From contig NZ_BMZP01000019.1 in assembly GCF_014652855.1 (NCBI RefSeq), forward strand, positions 1-64,000: DNA of 64,000 nucleotides, read 5' to 3'. Both the position numbers and the translations under genes were made by a program. Positions within the stretch are counted from its first letter, which is position 1. The number at the start of each line of letters is the position of its first letter. The stretch comes from Novosphingobium pokkalii (GTDB lineage: Bacteria; Pseudomonadota; Alphaproteobacteria; Sphingomonadales; Sphingomonadaceae). The notes beneath the pieces were generated by a model. That model did no database searches, was not told the DNA's origin, and worked only from the letters and a program-made list of their open reading frames with translations. Below, piece by piece: positions 1 to 9,774 of this stretch.

Positions 1-34
1 TCCGTCCTTCCAATGGACCAGACTCTAATCAAGC

Positions 35-517
35 TTGGAGGAAAATCAGGGGGTCACGTCAGTTGGCTTGGTGACGGCAGAACACTGCGTTTCACCGTCC
101 GGAATGGTGGAGCTCTATCATCCGTCAAAGCCATCGAACAAGTTCTCGGCATCTGTGAAGCACCGGTGCAAGCACCGCGATCTGGCGGTCCTTGACCATA
201 ATATCTCAGAAAATGAATACTATGAGCTCATGACAGCTAAACAGCCCGCTACCACAGGCGACCCGACCACCGCTATAGGATATCCAGGATATGGCCCAGG
301 TGATAAACTAAATGTCCGTCCGGGCCCCGTGACTTCGCTGCCAATCAAGAGTGGTGTGCAGATGGTGGAGGTCCAGCAAATGTTAACACAGGGCATGTCC
401 GGCGGGCCGCTATTGAATGCGGACGACGGAATCATTGGCGTCGTCCACAAAGGGGGACCCGAGTATGGTCGGCAACTCGCGATCAGCATCGGGGTGCTAC
501 ACGCTTGGTTGCCATGA
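35..517 (+). pseudogene. Trypsin-like serine protease, 5'-truncated
   Basis: The readable 160 residues carry the His motif TAEHC almost at the start, the Asp region DLAVLD, and the serine motif GMSGGPLL near the end, so this is the chymotrypsin-fold (S1/HtrA-like) catalytic domain. An in-frame stop at 26-28 leaves only a TTG at 35 as start, and the N-terminal strands normally before the His motif are absent. The rest may lie upstream of the window in another frame (frameshift), or the gene may be decayed. It converges on the HerA gene (158 bp apart) and could be part of the defence block, but that is inference. The fold is confident; whether the gene works is not. Confidence 0.6.
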
Positions 518-675
518 TGCTCCCCGACTCCAGACGTTCAGCGTTCCATTCTGAATTTATCCGAAAAAATATTCGACACTGGTCATAGCCGCGCGATTAT
601 CGAATTCATCGACTAGGATGGCGCTGGTTCGAACAGGGTCAGCAACGAAGGGACCACGACAAAGTCGGTTCTCGA

Positions 676-2421
676 TCACGGTGCGGGTTCGCCCTGCACA
701 GGAGCCCCGGGCGGTTCTGGAGGCACCTGTCGCTTCGCAAGGCGATCTTGCCACGCCTTTTGGAACGCCGGCCCTTTGCTGTCGGGCGGGGTCGTGGGGC
801 GGCGCACGAAGATCGGCACCGGTGCGGGCAGTTCAGGGCCAATTACCACAGCCTCGCCCGGTGCAAGCATAGGCACGAACTGAGCGGCGCTGCGGTCAAG
901 ATCGCCACAGGCGCGCTCGACCGTCTCGCGATCCTGATCATTGGTCAGGCGGTGAACGATAAGGGTGCCAAGTTGGCTGAGCACGTCCGGCGGCACGTCG
1001 CGTGGGCGCTGCGTCGCGAGCACGCATGTCAGCCCATATTTTCGGCCTTCCTTGGCGATTATGCCGAAGGAATCGAGTTTGATCGACGCATAATCGTCCC
1101 CAACGGTCCGCCCGAGAAATTGATGGGCCTCATCGAGGAACACCACCAGAGGGTCGGTCCGGAAACGATTAGCGCGCGCCTCGCTAAGCAGGAAACGTCC
1201 GATCACGTTGAGAAGGATCTCGCGTGTATTATGTTCGAAACGTACCTCCTTGAAGGACACTACGGCGACATCTCGCGCACCGTCCTCGAAGAAAGCACGA
1301 AGCTCGTCGACCAGCGATACCCCGTCCTGTCCGAAGACGCATTGCAGCTCCTGCGACGCGAGGAGCGTGTTGATCCGCGCAGTCAGGCTTTCGCAGAAGG
1401 CGACACTGCCTTGGTCGGCGTTGCCGAAATGACCGGGCTCTCCCGTCAGATAGATGCACTCGGCCCGGATCTGCTCGGCGAGGCGATGAATGTCGAAGGC
1501 GCATCCCGGCGCATGCAGCGTGACCGCGTGATCGCGCACGGCTGTGAGGAATGGCGCGCGCGGCTTCATGCGCTTGATGATCGTTCCGTCCGCGACAGTG
1601 ACGCCCTGCGGGATGGCAGCCCCCATTGCGCTTACCAGCTTGAGACTGCGGATCGCTTCGCGCAGCTTGGGTCCCTGGCTCTGTCCCGATGGCCGGAACA
1701 GCGAAAACAGATCGTCCTCTGTCATGTGCCGATAGGGGAAATACGCTAAATCCTGACCCGCAGCCGGCGCCGCAAAGGTGAATACCTTGTCGACACAGGC
1801 GAGGTCGGAAAACTCGCCGGTTGGGTCGAGAACGACAGCTTTGCCTCCGGCGGCCTTCACCTGCTCGACCAGCGTTGCGACTGTCCAGCTCTTGCCTCCC
1901 CCGGTCGCGCCAAACACCCCGCAATGACGCCCAAAGAGGCGATCGGGGGGGAGGCAGACATCAACCCCATCGGCGGCGTCGATCCGGCCGATGCTCAGGG
2001 TTAGATCGTCCGATCCTGCAACCGCATTGCGGATCAGGGTCGCGAGTAGCTGGGGCTGGGCGAGATAGACTGCGTCACCGATCTGCGGGAATTGGACAAG
2101 GCCTCGCTTCAGCCGATTGGATCGCTGTTCGACGGCGGCGAGCAGCTGCACCCGTCCGATCGGATTGACCGTACCGCCGTCACCCACCTTGGGCTCGACG
2201 GTCAGCCGCTCGCCGTCGGGCAGGCGAGTCTCGACGATGCGACCAAGTATGAAGGATCGCTCGCAGTCGATGAACACGAAGTCGCCGACCGCTCCCAACG
2301 ACGTTCCCCGGCTCTCGCGCCCTGGCACGGCGTTGGGCAGGTTCATATGGATATGGGACGCCGTGACTTGGGTCACCGTGCCGACGTAGCGATCGATCTC
2401 GATCGGATTAATCGGGGTCAT
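676..2421 (-). CDS. herA: HerA-type ATPase/translocase, partner of SIR2
   Basis: 581 residues. The N-terminal ~120 residues look like a HAS-barrel. Walker A GATGGGKS is at about residues 171-178, Walker B (VVFLDEAHQF) at about 425, followed by an ATQRP sensor-like segment, all typical of hexameric HerA/FtsK ATPases. The ATG overlaps the stop of the upstream SIR2 gene by 4 bp (2418-2421), so the two are translationally coupled. SIR2-HerA pairs are an established antiphage system (Nezha-type) in which a HerA ring and SIR2 subunits form a complex that depletes NAD+ or cleaves nucleic acid on infection. A housekeeping HerA would be next to nurA, which is absent. Role in defence is inferred from family and pairing. 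Confidence 0.88.
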   Translation of the reverse strand: MTPINPIEIDRYVGTVTQVTASHIHMNLPNAVPGRESRGTSLGAVGDFVFIDCERSFILGRIVETRLPDGERLTVEPKVGDGGTVNPIGRVQLLAAVEQRSNRLKRGLVQFPQIGDAVYLAQPQLLATLIRNAVAGSDDLTLSIGRIDAADGVDVCLPPDRLFGRHCGVFGATGGGKSWTVATLVEQVKAAGGKAVVLDPTGEFSDLACVDKVFTFAAPAAGQDLAYFPYRHMTEDDLFSLFRPSGQSQGPKLREAIRSLKLVSAMGAAIPQGVTVADGTIIKRMKPRAPFLTAVRDHAVTLHAPGCAFDIHRLAEQIRAECIYLTGEPGHFGNADQGSVAFCESLTARINTLLASQELQCVFGQDGVSLVDELRAFFEDGARDVAVVSFKEVRFEHNTREILLNVIGRFLLSEARANRFRTDPLVVFLDEAHQFLGRTVGDDYASIKLDSFGIIAKEGRKYGLTCVLATQRPRDVPPDVLSQLGTLIVHRLTNDQDRETVERACGDLDRSAAQFVPMLAPGEAVVIGPELPAPVPIFVRRPTTPPDSKGPAFQKAWQDRLAKRQVPPEPPGAPVQGEPAP

Positions 2422-3683
2422 GCCGGACCCGCCGCGCCTTGCTGGATCGCACGCATGCGTTGGACATGCCGCTCGCGGTCGGTCTCGCCGATCAGGTCTG
2501 GCATCGCGGCAGCGAGATCTTGGAACCGGCCGTTCATCAGGTGCACACGGGCATCGCCACTATCGGCCAAGCGCCGGAACCGGGTAAGAAAGCGGTTGGG
2601 AAGCTCGGCCTTGCCCGCCAGATCGTGGCCGCCGAGCAGCAGCTGCTCGTCGGGGATGAAAGCGATGTCGCAGATCGCGAGCCGCAGCGACATGTTGGAT
2701 TCGATCGCGGACATGATCGGACTGCTGATATGGTCGTCATTGAACCCGAACCCGGAAATCAGGAGCGCGGTATCCGGTTCGCGCAAGGCCGCCTGGAATG
2801 CCGAGAGCATGTCGAGATAGGGCGCGTCGAAACTCTCCTGATATTTGCTCGAACGCGGATAGATCAGGACCGGCTTGCCTACCTGCGCACGGGTGCGCAG
2901 GATGTCGCCTCCGACACGGCGCCAGTCGATCGAGCCATGCAACTTGTAGAATTTCAGGACATTGGCCACATAGTCGGGGTTCTCGCGGTGCCCATCCCTA
3001 CGCACGATATCGAGATCGAAATTGGTGCGATCGTAGGTTTGGTCGAGATGGTGCGAAAAACCGTCGATCAACGTGAAACGTGACCGGCGCGCCACCTCTT
3101 CAAAGCAGAGATCATAATTGGTTGTGAAGAGTTTGGCGCGGGGTTTGCGTACCCCACGGCGTCCGATTTTGCGGATCAGGGCGTCATGAGCATCGAGGCC
3201 ACTCTCCCGATCGATGAAATCGACGCGCGCTAGGATGGCCTGCTCAGCGATTTCGACAAAAGCCTGCATGGATAGCACGGGCTCGCTCGTCTCGCCGTCA
3301 TGAAGCTCGAGATAGAGTTTGCATAAGGTGAGCAGCTTCTCGATATTCTCGCTCACGCGCTCGGCGCCGAAGCTGGCGACGATCGCATCGAAAACAGCGT
3401 CGCCTGCCGCCGCGCGCACAGCGACCCAGACATCCGACATCCCCGCCGGCGTCGGTCGCCCTGGCGGGTTGCTGACGCCGAAGGACGAGCCGGTGCCGGT
3501 GAGGACTACCAGATTGGTGGCGTTGAGGATATTCAGTAGCACGCTGCCGACCGCGTTGGCCGACCCTGGGACCGGCGTGTCGTCAGAATCGCCCTCAATG
3601 CTGACCGCTGCCCGCCAGCCCGTGCCCGGAACATAGAGTCTGATATCCGCAGCATTGGCAGCACGGCCGTCCCAGAATGGCAT
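2418..3683 (-). CDS. SIR2-family NADase effector of the SIR2-HerA pair
   Basis: 421 residues from the ATG at 3683, chosen because AGGGATC lies just upstream; the frame stays open to 3797 at the edge of the IS element. SIR2 landmarks appear in order: GTGSS at about residue 63 (the GAGxS nucleotide loop), TTNYD in mid-protein, KLHGS, and GFGFNDDH. The Asn and His of the last motifs are the residues used for NAD+ hydrolysis in defence sirtuins. It is the first gene of an operon with herA. The IS5-family element ends 113 bp upstream, so the native promoter may have been separated or replaced. Function as a suicide NADase is inferred from family and neighbour. Confidence 0.87.
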   Translation of the reverse strand: MPFWDGRAANAADIRLYVPGTGWRAAVSIEGDSDDTPVPGSANAVGSVLLNILNATNLVVLTGTGSSFGVSNPPGRPTPAGMSDVWVAVRAAAGDAVFDAIVASFGAERVSENIEKLLTLCKLYLELHDGETSEPVLSMQAFVEIAEQAILARVDFIDRESGLDAHDALIRKIGRRGVRKPRAKLFTTNYDLCFEEVARRSRFTLIDGFSHHLDQTYDRTNFDLDIVRRDGHRENPDYVANVLKFYKLHGSIDWRRVGGDILRTRAQVGKPVLIYPRSSKYQESFDAPYLDMLSAFQAALREPDTALLISGFGFNDDHISSPIMSAIESNMSLRLAICDIAFIPDEQLLLGGHDLAGKAELPNRFLTRFRRLADSGDARVHLMNGRFQDLAAAMPDLIGETDRERHVQRMRAIQQGAAGPA

Positions 3684-3800
3684 TTGGATCCCTGTTCTTG
3701 TACATCCTGTTTCTAGGACCATCGCGGGCTTTTGAGCTAAAGGGAAGCGATAGGCCCGCATTTTTTCGACAGGTCCCCTTATGTGGAAGGCTGACATTAA

Positions 3801-3813
3801 CAGGCTGCGGAAA
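3801..3813 (+). repeat. IS5-family left terminal inverted repeat
   Basis: CAGGCTGCGGAAA, an exact inverse of the right end at 5111-5123. TTAA precedes it. Confidence 0.9.
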
Positions 3814-3878
3814 AAGGCTTCCGTTGAGCACCTTGATGTGATTCAGCCTCTGCCCAGGATGAGGTTGAGGACGAAGCG

Positions 3879-4985
3879 ATGCGCGGATCTGACGAGCGGA
3901 GCGAAGGACTGTTTTCCTACGTGAGTTGCGAGGCACGGGTTCTAGCAGGGCACCCGCTGCGGGCCATCCGGGCGATCGTTGACGAGGCTCTGGACATCCT
4001 TTCGCCGGATTTCTCAGGGCTTTACGCGCCGATTGGTCGGCCCTCGATTGCGCCTGAGAAACTGCTGCGCGCGCTGTTGCTGCAGGCCTTCTACACCATC
4101 CGTTCCGAGCGCCAGTTGATGGAGCAGATGGATTATAATCTGCTCTTCCGGTGGTTTGTGGGCTTGTCGATGGACGCGCCGATCTGGGACGTGACGGTGT
4201 TCACCAAGAACCGCGAGCGGCTGCTGGCCGGCGACATCGCGGCAAAGTTTCTCACGGCGGTGTTGCAGCAGGCCCGGGTCAAGGCGCTGCTTTCGGATGA
4301 CCATTTCTCGGTGGATGGCACGCTGATCGAGGCCTGGGCCAGCATGAAGAGCTTCATGCCCAGGGATGCGGGCGAGGGTTCCGATGACGACGACACCCCG
4401 CCGCCGCCCAAACACAAGGGACGCAACGCCGAGCGGGATTTTCACGGCGAAAAGCGCAGCAATGCCACCCACGCTTCAACCACCGATCCGGATGCACGTC
4501 TGTTCAAGAAGGCACGCGGACAAGCCGCAAAGCTGTGCCACATGGGTCATGTCCTGATGGAAAACCGCCATGGTCTCGTGGTTGATGCCACGCTCACGCA
4601 TGCCACGGACACTGCCGAGCGGGAGGCCGCGTTGACCATGCTGGAGCGCCTGGACGGCTGCCACCGCATCACGCTGGGGGCCGACAAGGCCTACGACACC
4701 GCCGATTTCATCGCCAATCTGCGCGCGTTGAACGTGACGCCCCATGTCGCGCAAAACACCGCCAACCGGCGCTCGGCCATCGACGGCCGCACCACCCGGC
4801 ACCCCGGCTATGCCGCCAGCATCCGCATCCGCAAGCGGATCGAAGAGGTCTTCGGTTGGGCCAAGACCTGTGGCAATCTGCGCAAGACCCGCCACCGTGG
4901 ACTGCCACGCGTGGGCTGGGCCTTCACACTAACCGCCGCCGCCTACAATCTGGTGCGCCTGCCAAAGCTGCTGGCGACAGGATAA
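3879..4985 (+). CDS. IS5-family transposase
   Basis: 368 residues, intact. The N-terminal DUF772-like region (PSIAPEKLLRALLLQAFYTI, then RSERQLMEQMDYNLLFRWF) is followed by a DDE transposase domain with candidate acidic residues in SVDGTLIEAW, LGADKAYD and the C-terminal RIEEVFGWAK. An acidic/proline-rich insert (SDDDDTPPPPK) lies in mid-protein, common in this IS5 subgroup. It moves the element by cut and paste. The ATG at 3879 gives the usual MRGSDE start of the family. The element looks capable of movement. Confidence 0.95.
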   Translation: MRGSDERSEGLFSYVSCEARVLAGHPLRAIRAIVDEALDILSPDFSGLYAPIGRPSIAPEKLLRALLLQAFYTIRSERQLMEQMDYNLLFRWFVGLSMDAPIWDVTVFTKNRERLLAGDIAAKFLTAVLQQARVKALLSDDHFSVDGTLIEAWASMKSFMPRDAGEGSDDDDTPPPPKHKGRNAERDFHGEKRSNATHASTTDPDARLFKKARGQAAKLCHMGHVLMENRHGLVVDATLTHATDTAEREAALTMLERLDGCHRITLGADKAYDTADFIANLRALNVTPHVAQNTANRRSAIDGRTTRHPGYAASIRIRKRIEEVFGWAKTCGNLRKTRHRGLPRVGWAFTLTAAAYNLVRLPKLLATG

Positions 4986-5110
4986 GTGCGCCTGATGTAC
5001 GCCAAATGGGCGGTGAAAAGTCTGGATCGGCGCGCATCACACGAAAAAAACGGGGCCCAGTCCCGCAGTGCATCGCATCAAAGGGAATAGACCCCGCCAT
5101 ACAGGGCCTA

Positions 5111-5123
5111 TTTCCGCAGCCTG
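5111..5123 (-). repeat. IS5-family right terminal inverted repeat
   Basis: TTTCCGCAGCCTG, the exact reverse complement of the left end. TTAA follows at 5124-5127. Confidence 0.9.
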
Positions 5124-5420
5124 TTAAGAGTCCGTCAAGGGAAATGACTGCTTGATCCCACGACGCCGCGTTCGCTTCCGACCAGAACACGACGTTGCGA
5201 TGTAGCGCCGGGCAGGTCATTCTAGGCCAACACCGGCCATTCCACGCGCCGTGCCATGTTGATCGTTGCCGCCCTCAAATGCAACGTTCGCAAGCCAAAT
5301 CCATACAGTCCAAAGCGGGCTTTCATTCAAGGAGCTGGATCGGCAAGTGAGACATCTTCTAAATTGAAAGCAATCGCCAAACCGAATAGGCCATCGCACT
5401 GATCACATGTTTATTTTCGC

Positions 5421-8400
5421 ATGCTGGACGCCTTGCCGATGAAGGTTGAAGATCTCGAGGACTATCCCGCCCTGCTGCGGCTTTCCCAGACGCTTTGGAA
5501 AAGCGAGGGAGCTCGTGGCGCAGCCGTGATGGTGGGCGCCGGAATTAGCCGGTCAGCCATTCTGGCCGCGGATGATATCCCCTTGCCTCCCCTCTGGTTT
5601 CATCTCAAGCAGGCAATGGCGCGGGAACTCTATGCGGCGGATCCGACCCGAGCGCCCGATGATGCTTTGCGCCTAGCCGAGGAATATCGGGTCTACTTTG
5701 GCCAGAATGCGCTCGACGATTTCATTCACGGGCACATCAGGGATTCTTCTTGGGCGCCTGCGCCGCTTCATCGGATCCTGCTGGAGTTGGACTGGTCGGA
5801 CGTACTGACCACCAACTACGACACCCTTCTTGAACGGGCGTCCCAAGCCGTCGATCGAAGTTACGAACCTGTGACCAGTCCTGCCGACTTGGCACGAACC
5901 CGGGCGCCGCGAATCGTCAAGCTGCATGGATCGATTGACAAGGGCGGACCGTTCATCCTCGCGGCAGAAGACTATCGTGCCTACCCACAGACCCATGGCG
6001 CCTTCGTCAATTTCGCTCGGCAGACCTTCATCGAGAATGACCTATGTTTGCTCGGTTTTTCCGGCGACGACCCCAATTTTCTAGCCTGGGCGGGCTGGGT
6101 TCGGGATCATTTAGGAGATTCCGCGCGACGCATCTATTTGGTCGGTGCTCTTGATCTCGGCGCGGCGAAACGCCGCTATCTTGTCGCTCATAACATCGTT
6201 CCCATCGATCTTCACCCGCTAGTGGCGCACCTGGATAGTAATCGGCGCCATGAGGCCGCGACGTATCGCTTTCTGCAACTTCTGCGCGATCATCGCCCCA
6301 AGCTCAGCCATGAGTGGCAGCCTGGCGAGTGTCCAGTGACGCCAACTCCCGATGCTAAGACCATTGAGGAACAGGCGGAAAACCTGCGTACCTGCATCAA
6401 TCAATGGCGGTTGGATCGGGAGAGTTACCCTGGCTGGCTGATCTGCCCTCACAGTCAGAGGCGTGCGATCAGGAGCGCCACTAGCAACGCTCCGATGTCC
6501 CTTCCGGTGCTGCAAGCACTGCCCCAAGAAGAGATTATCGGCTTTTTCAGCGAGCTGATTTGGCGCCATCGTACTGCCTTATGGCCCCTCGATCCGGTGA
6601 TCGCGTCCTGGATTAGCGATCTAGCCGATCCCGAAGGCATGTCTCAGATTTCACAGCAGGCGCAGGCAGATCTGGCTCTTGCCCTGCTAAATCACGCGAG
6701 GCTTGAGGGCGACGAGGCAAGCTTCGAGCGACTTGCTAGGTTTATCAGGAGCCTACCTTCTTTCGCGGGCGAAATGAAGGCCGAGGCCGCCCATCAGACT
6801 GCGCTTTACCACTGTGCGCGGTTCGATCTGGCAGCTGCGCTTGCCGTGACCGCCGACATACAGGGAAAGGATCCGATATGGGCACTGCGTCAAGCGGCAA
6901 TTTTGGCCGAATGCGGCAAGCTCGAAAACGCCGAGGCTCTCGTCCACGAGACACTTAAGGATCTGCAGCGCCGAGAGAGGCTTAATCGAACGTCACTCTG
7001 GATTCAATCGCGGCTTGCCTATTTCGAGTTCATAGCAGGCAGTTATCGTCGTGATAGGTTCGAGGACTATGCATGGAATGATCGCTATCGGGCAAGGCAT
7101 TGTGATCCTTGGAGTGAAATCGACGCCCTAACATCCTCGATCGCAAAAGCCGTGCGAGACAGCCGGCGCCGCCCTGATGTTGGGACGCCCCGCTTCGATG
7201 CCGGATCGTCGGTTACGCCAACTGTAACTCTCAGTTTCGGCAGCTATGCAACGGTAGAGCCTATTGACGAGTTGGCTGGCCTATTCGAAACGGTCGGCGT
7301 GCCTCCGCGCCTTCGCTATCTGAACCTCTTCAATGATGAACGGATAGACGCGCATACGCTCAAGGAGGAGCGCAATGCGCCATGGCTTCTCAATTTGATC
7401 CGCTATCTGGCTGGAGACCGTGACGCACTGCTTGATCGCTACCTGTCGCGGCTGGTTATCGCGACCCTGTCGAATGATGATGCCGCAACAGCCACCAATG
7501 CCCTTATCAAGGCTCGGAACTACTGGCTTGCGCAGATGCAAGGCGCACCGATCGAAAGCGAGCGCCACCTCGCCGCTGATCGTCTGAAGTCACTTCTCCA
7601 AGTTCTGGCTCGGTTTGTCATTCGCTTACCCAGTGCTGCTGCCTATAATCTTCATATCGAGATGCTCGGGCTGATCCTCGGCAGCAGCTTGCGCAGTCCG
7701 CTTCTTTTTGAGCCCATAGCGCTTCTCCTGCGCAACAGCTACGCCGCCATCGCGCCGGATCTTCGGCCTCAAGCAGCGCAAAAAGGCCTTGCCTTGCCCC
7801 TTCCGCTAGATCCCCATGCCATCGATCCGCTCAAGTGGATTGGGCACGATGATATGCGTGCAATTAAGCCTAACGCCAACACAGCAGCCTTAATTGACCA
7901 ATGGCTGGCGGAAATGGAAGTGGATCAATGTCGGAATCCTGCACTTCATCGCCTGATTTCCTTGAGGCAGGCTGGTCATCTCTCCGATGCCCAAAACCAG
8001 ATCTTGTCTGAACGGCTGTGGGGAGATCTTGATGCTGGCGATCCTCCTCTGCCACGACAGCAGGTGCTGTATCCCTTCAGCCTGACCGACATTCCCAAGC
8101 CTGACAGGACTTCAGGTAGCGACGCGTTCAGGAAGCGTATATTCGCGATGCCGCCCGATCTGACCAGCGAACATGGTGCGATCTCGATCCTCTATACCGT
8201 CAGATCGAAAACATTTAAGCCGACATACAAGCAGGCCAGAGAACTCTTCGATGTGTTTTGCGCGTGGCGTAGTTCGGCCATCACCCCAGACCGCGGCCTA
8301 CTCACGCCCTTACATGAGCAAACGCAGGGTGCGATTCGACACGCCGCCGGACTGGCTCTTTCCGAGGCCCTGACTCCGTTCCTAAGTTCCAAAGACAAAA

Positions 8401-8966
8401 CCGGTGAGCGCGCCCTCGCGCTCTGGAACTTCGTCACAGCGACATCCGACAATGCCGGTTTGGGCGCGCTTATACATTTCACAGCAAAATTCAGCGACTG
8501 GCGCTCGCGTCTTTCGGGGCAAATTTTGAAGGGCTTCGTGTCATCTGACAGCAGGACCATCCGCAATAGTTATGACGCGATTCAGCGATGGGTCGGTGCC
8601 CCACCGGCAATTAGAAGAGTCCTGCCGCCCGCCATCATTGATCGTCTGGTAATGATGATTGAGGTCCAAACCGATTTCGAAATGCCGATGCTTTTAGACA
8701 CGATGCGTGAAGTGGTCGTGCATAAGCTGCTCCAACTGGAACAGCGGCACCGCCTTGAGGCAGCATTAGGTGACCTCCTCAACATGGCCCAATATAAGCT
8801 CGTCAATCCGAAATCTAAGCTCGCTGTCGACATCTCGCTGGTGCGCCGCGAGGCCGTTCGCCTTTGCCAGGCAATCCGCGAACAAGGCAGCAAAGCCCCG
8901 ATCCTTGACGCATGGCTGCGAGAAGGATCGGAAGACATTCTACCTGAAGTGCGATATTGCCGCTGA
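5421..8966 (+). CDS. Large SIR2-domain antiphage-like protein (DSR type)
   Basis: 1181 residues. The first ~290 are a SIR2 domain: GAGIS at 39-43, TTNYD at 130-134, LHGS at 168-171 and GFSGDDPN at 212-219. The putative catalytic Asn132 and His169 are intact and nearly at the positions described for DSR2. The remaining ~890 residues are helix-rich with no motif I recognise, as expected of the sensor part of defence-associated sirtuins (DSR proteins, about 1000 residues), which destroy NAD+ on sensing a phage protein. ATG 5421 or 5439 could be the start; neither has a clear ribosome site. It is divergent from SIR2-HerA across the IS element. DSR-like function is inferred; the C-terminal part may define a different subfamily. 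Confidence 0.8.
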   Translation: MLDALPMKVEDLEDYPALLRLSQTLWKSEGARGAAVMVGAGISRSAILAADDIPLPPLWFHLKQAMARELYAADPTRAPDDALRLAEEYRVYFGQNALDDFIHGHIRDSSWAPAPLHRILLELDWSDVLTTNYDTLLERASQAVDRSYEPVTSPADLARTRAPRIVKLHGSIDKGGPFILAAEDYRAYPQTHGAFVNFARQTFIENDLCLLGFSGDDPNFLAWAGWVRDHLGDSARRIYLVGALDLGAAKRRYLVAHNIVPIDLHPLVAHLDSNRRHEAATYRFLQLLRDHRPKLSHEWQPGECPVTPTPDAKTIEEQAENLRTCINQWRLDRESYPGWLICPHSQRRAIRSATSNAPMSLPVLQALPQEEIIGFFSELIWRHRTALWPLDPVIASWISDLADPEGMSQISQQAQADLALALLNHARLEGDEASFERLARFIRSLPSFAGEMKAEAAHQTALYHCARFDLAAALAVTADIQGKDPIWALRQAAILAECGKLENAEALVHETLKDLQRRERLNRTSLWIQSRLAYFEFIAGSYRRDRFEDYAWNDRYRARHCDPWSEIDALTSSIAKAVRDSRRRPDVGTPRFDAGSSVTPTVTLSFGSYATVEPIDELAGLFETVGVPPRLRYLNLFNDERIDAHTLKEERNAPWLLNLIRYLAGDRDALLDRYLSRLVIATLSNDDAATATNALIKARNYWLAQMQGAPIESERHLAADRLKSLLQVLARFVIRLPSAAAYNLHIEMLGLILGSSLRSPLLFEPIALLLRNSYAAIAPDLRPQAAQKGLALPLPLDPHAIDPLKWIGHDDMRAIKPNANTAALIDQWLAEMEVDQCRNPALHRLISLRQAGHLSDAQNQILSERLWGDLDAGDPPLPRQQVLYPFSLTDIPKPDRTSGSDAFRKRIFAMPPDLTSEHGAISILYTVRSKTFKPTYKQARELFDVFCAWRSSAITPDRGLLTPLHEQTQGAIRHAAGLALSEALTPFLSSKDKTGERALALWNFVTATSDNAGLGALIHFTAKFSDWRSRLSGQILKGFVSSDSRTIRNSYDAIQRWVGAPPAIRRVLPPAIIDRLVMMIEVQTDFEMPMLLDTMREVVVHKLLQLEQRHRLEAALGDLLNMAQYKLVNPKSKLAVDISLVRREAVRLCQAIREQGSKAPILDAWLREGSEDILPEVRYCR

Positions 8967-9774
8967 CAGCTTTACCACTAGGGGGTCGAGCATTTATCCT
9001 CAGGTGAATTAGGTGAAGGTCAGCTAAAGTTTTTCTCGCAGTCCAAAGGAGGCCTGCCGGTCTGTCCATCCCCAACCGAAGGTGAGAGGGCATACTCGGT
9101 TCGATGAATGGCGGCTTTCGGCGCAGTCAGATAGCACCTGCTGCCATTGCGACCGGCGGGTAAGTCCCAGCCCTCGTCCTTCGGTAGTACCACCGACAGC
9201 GTTAATGTACGGCCGGTTTCGATGGCCCGGCCCAAGCCGCTGAATGTCGCCTTTCGCGGCGGCAATTCCAACCACGGCGAACCGGCAGCACGCGACCAGA
9301 TCACGTCATTCCGAGGGGGTGGATGGAAGGACGGTCTAGGCGGACACCGGCCACACGCTCACTCGATCTGCTGGTCTGCTGAAAGATGTGGTCTGCGGAA
9401 AACTGCCATTCGTCTCCCACAGTTCAAAACGTCACTGACATCGAAAGCCCACACATTCCGCGTGTTTATACTGGGCCGAATGACCTGCACGATATGCGAG
9501 TATGCACAGGGAGGCAGTTAGCTCGTGATCGCGAACGGCATTGGAATGCCCACCCAACGGAGCGGACCGCCAAATCCATTATTTCCGGCAGAGCAATAGT
9601 AAACTTCCAAAATTCACGATTATCGTCATCAACGATCGATGACAAGCATGGCCTCATGAGCTGAACGCACGACAAAGAGCTGCTCCACGTCGCGCATTGC
9701 GGGGCGAGGACGGAAACTGGTCCACCTGCAGCCAGCACCGCATCTTTTCCCCGCTGTATCGAACGGAGAGCACC
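8967..9774. other. 808-bp gene-poor stretch upstream of the GST operon
   Basis: Short open frames are present on both strands but none has a recognisable protein, ribosome site or codon pattern like the neighbours. I see no RNA gene. The only notable signal is a 13-mer at 9613-9625 that recurs in the LysR/hydrolase intergenic region and is listed separately. The rest may be decayed DNA. Confidence 0.5.
9613..9625 (+). promoter_or_regulatory. Candidate LysR operator upstream of the GST operon
   Basis: TTCACGATTATCG contains the palindrome CGAT-T-ATCG. The same 13-mer occurs at 14296-14308 between the LysR gene and the hydrolase gene. It is about 150 bp upstream of the glutathione S-transferase start. 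Assigning it to the LysR regulator at 13335 is inference. Confidence 0.4.

Larger units (their letters stand above)
3797..5127. mobile_element. IS5-family insertion sequence with TTAA target duplication
   Basis: A complete element of 1323 bp (3801-5123) bounded by perfect 13-bp inverted repeats CAGGCTGCGGAAA, with TTAA on both outer sides (3797-3800 and 5124-5127). TTAA fits the YTAR target of IS5-group elements; since TTAA is palindromic it could also be read as a 17-bp inverted repeat. It carries one intact transposase and lies between the divergent SIR2-HerA operon and the large SIR2 gene, so it is a recent-looking insertion in their shared upstream region. Confidence 0.9.

Noticed and set aside
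676..2421. HerA as the DNA-repair partner of NurA
   Set aside because: No nurA is adjacent and the coupled partner is SIR2.
3683..3797. A longer SIR2 start at 3797
   Set aside because: The extra 38 residues run into the IS target site and do not look like SIR2; a ribosome site lies before 3683.
5128..5420. A small gene (5217-5399, minus) between the IS and the large SIR2 gene
   Set aside because: No ribosome site, no recognisable protein and it lies in what should be a promoter region.
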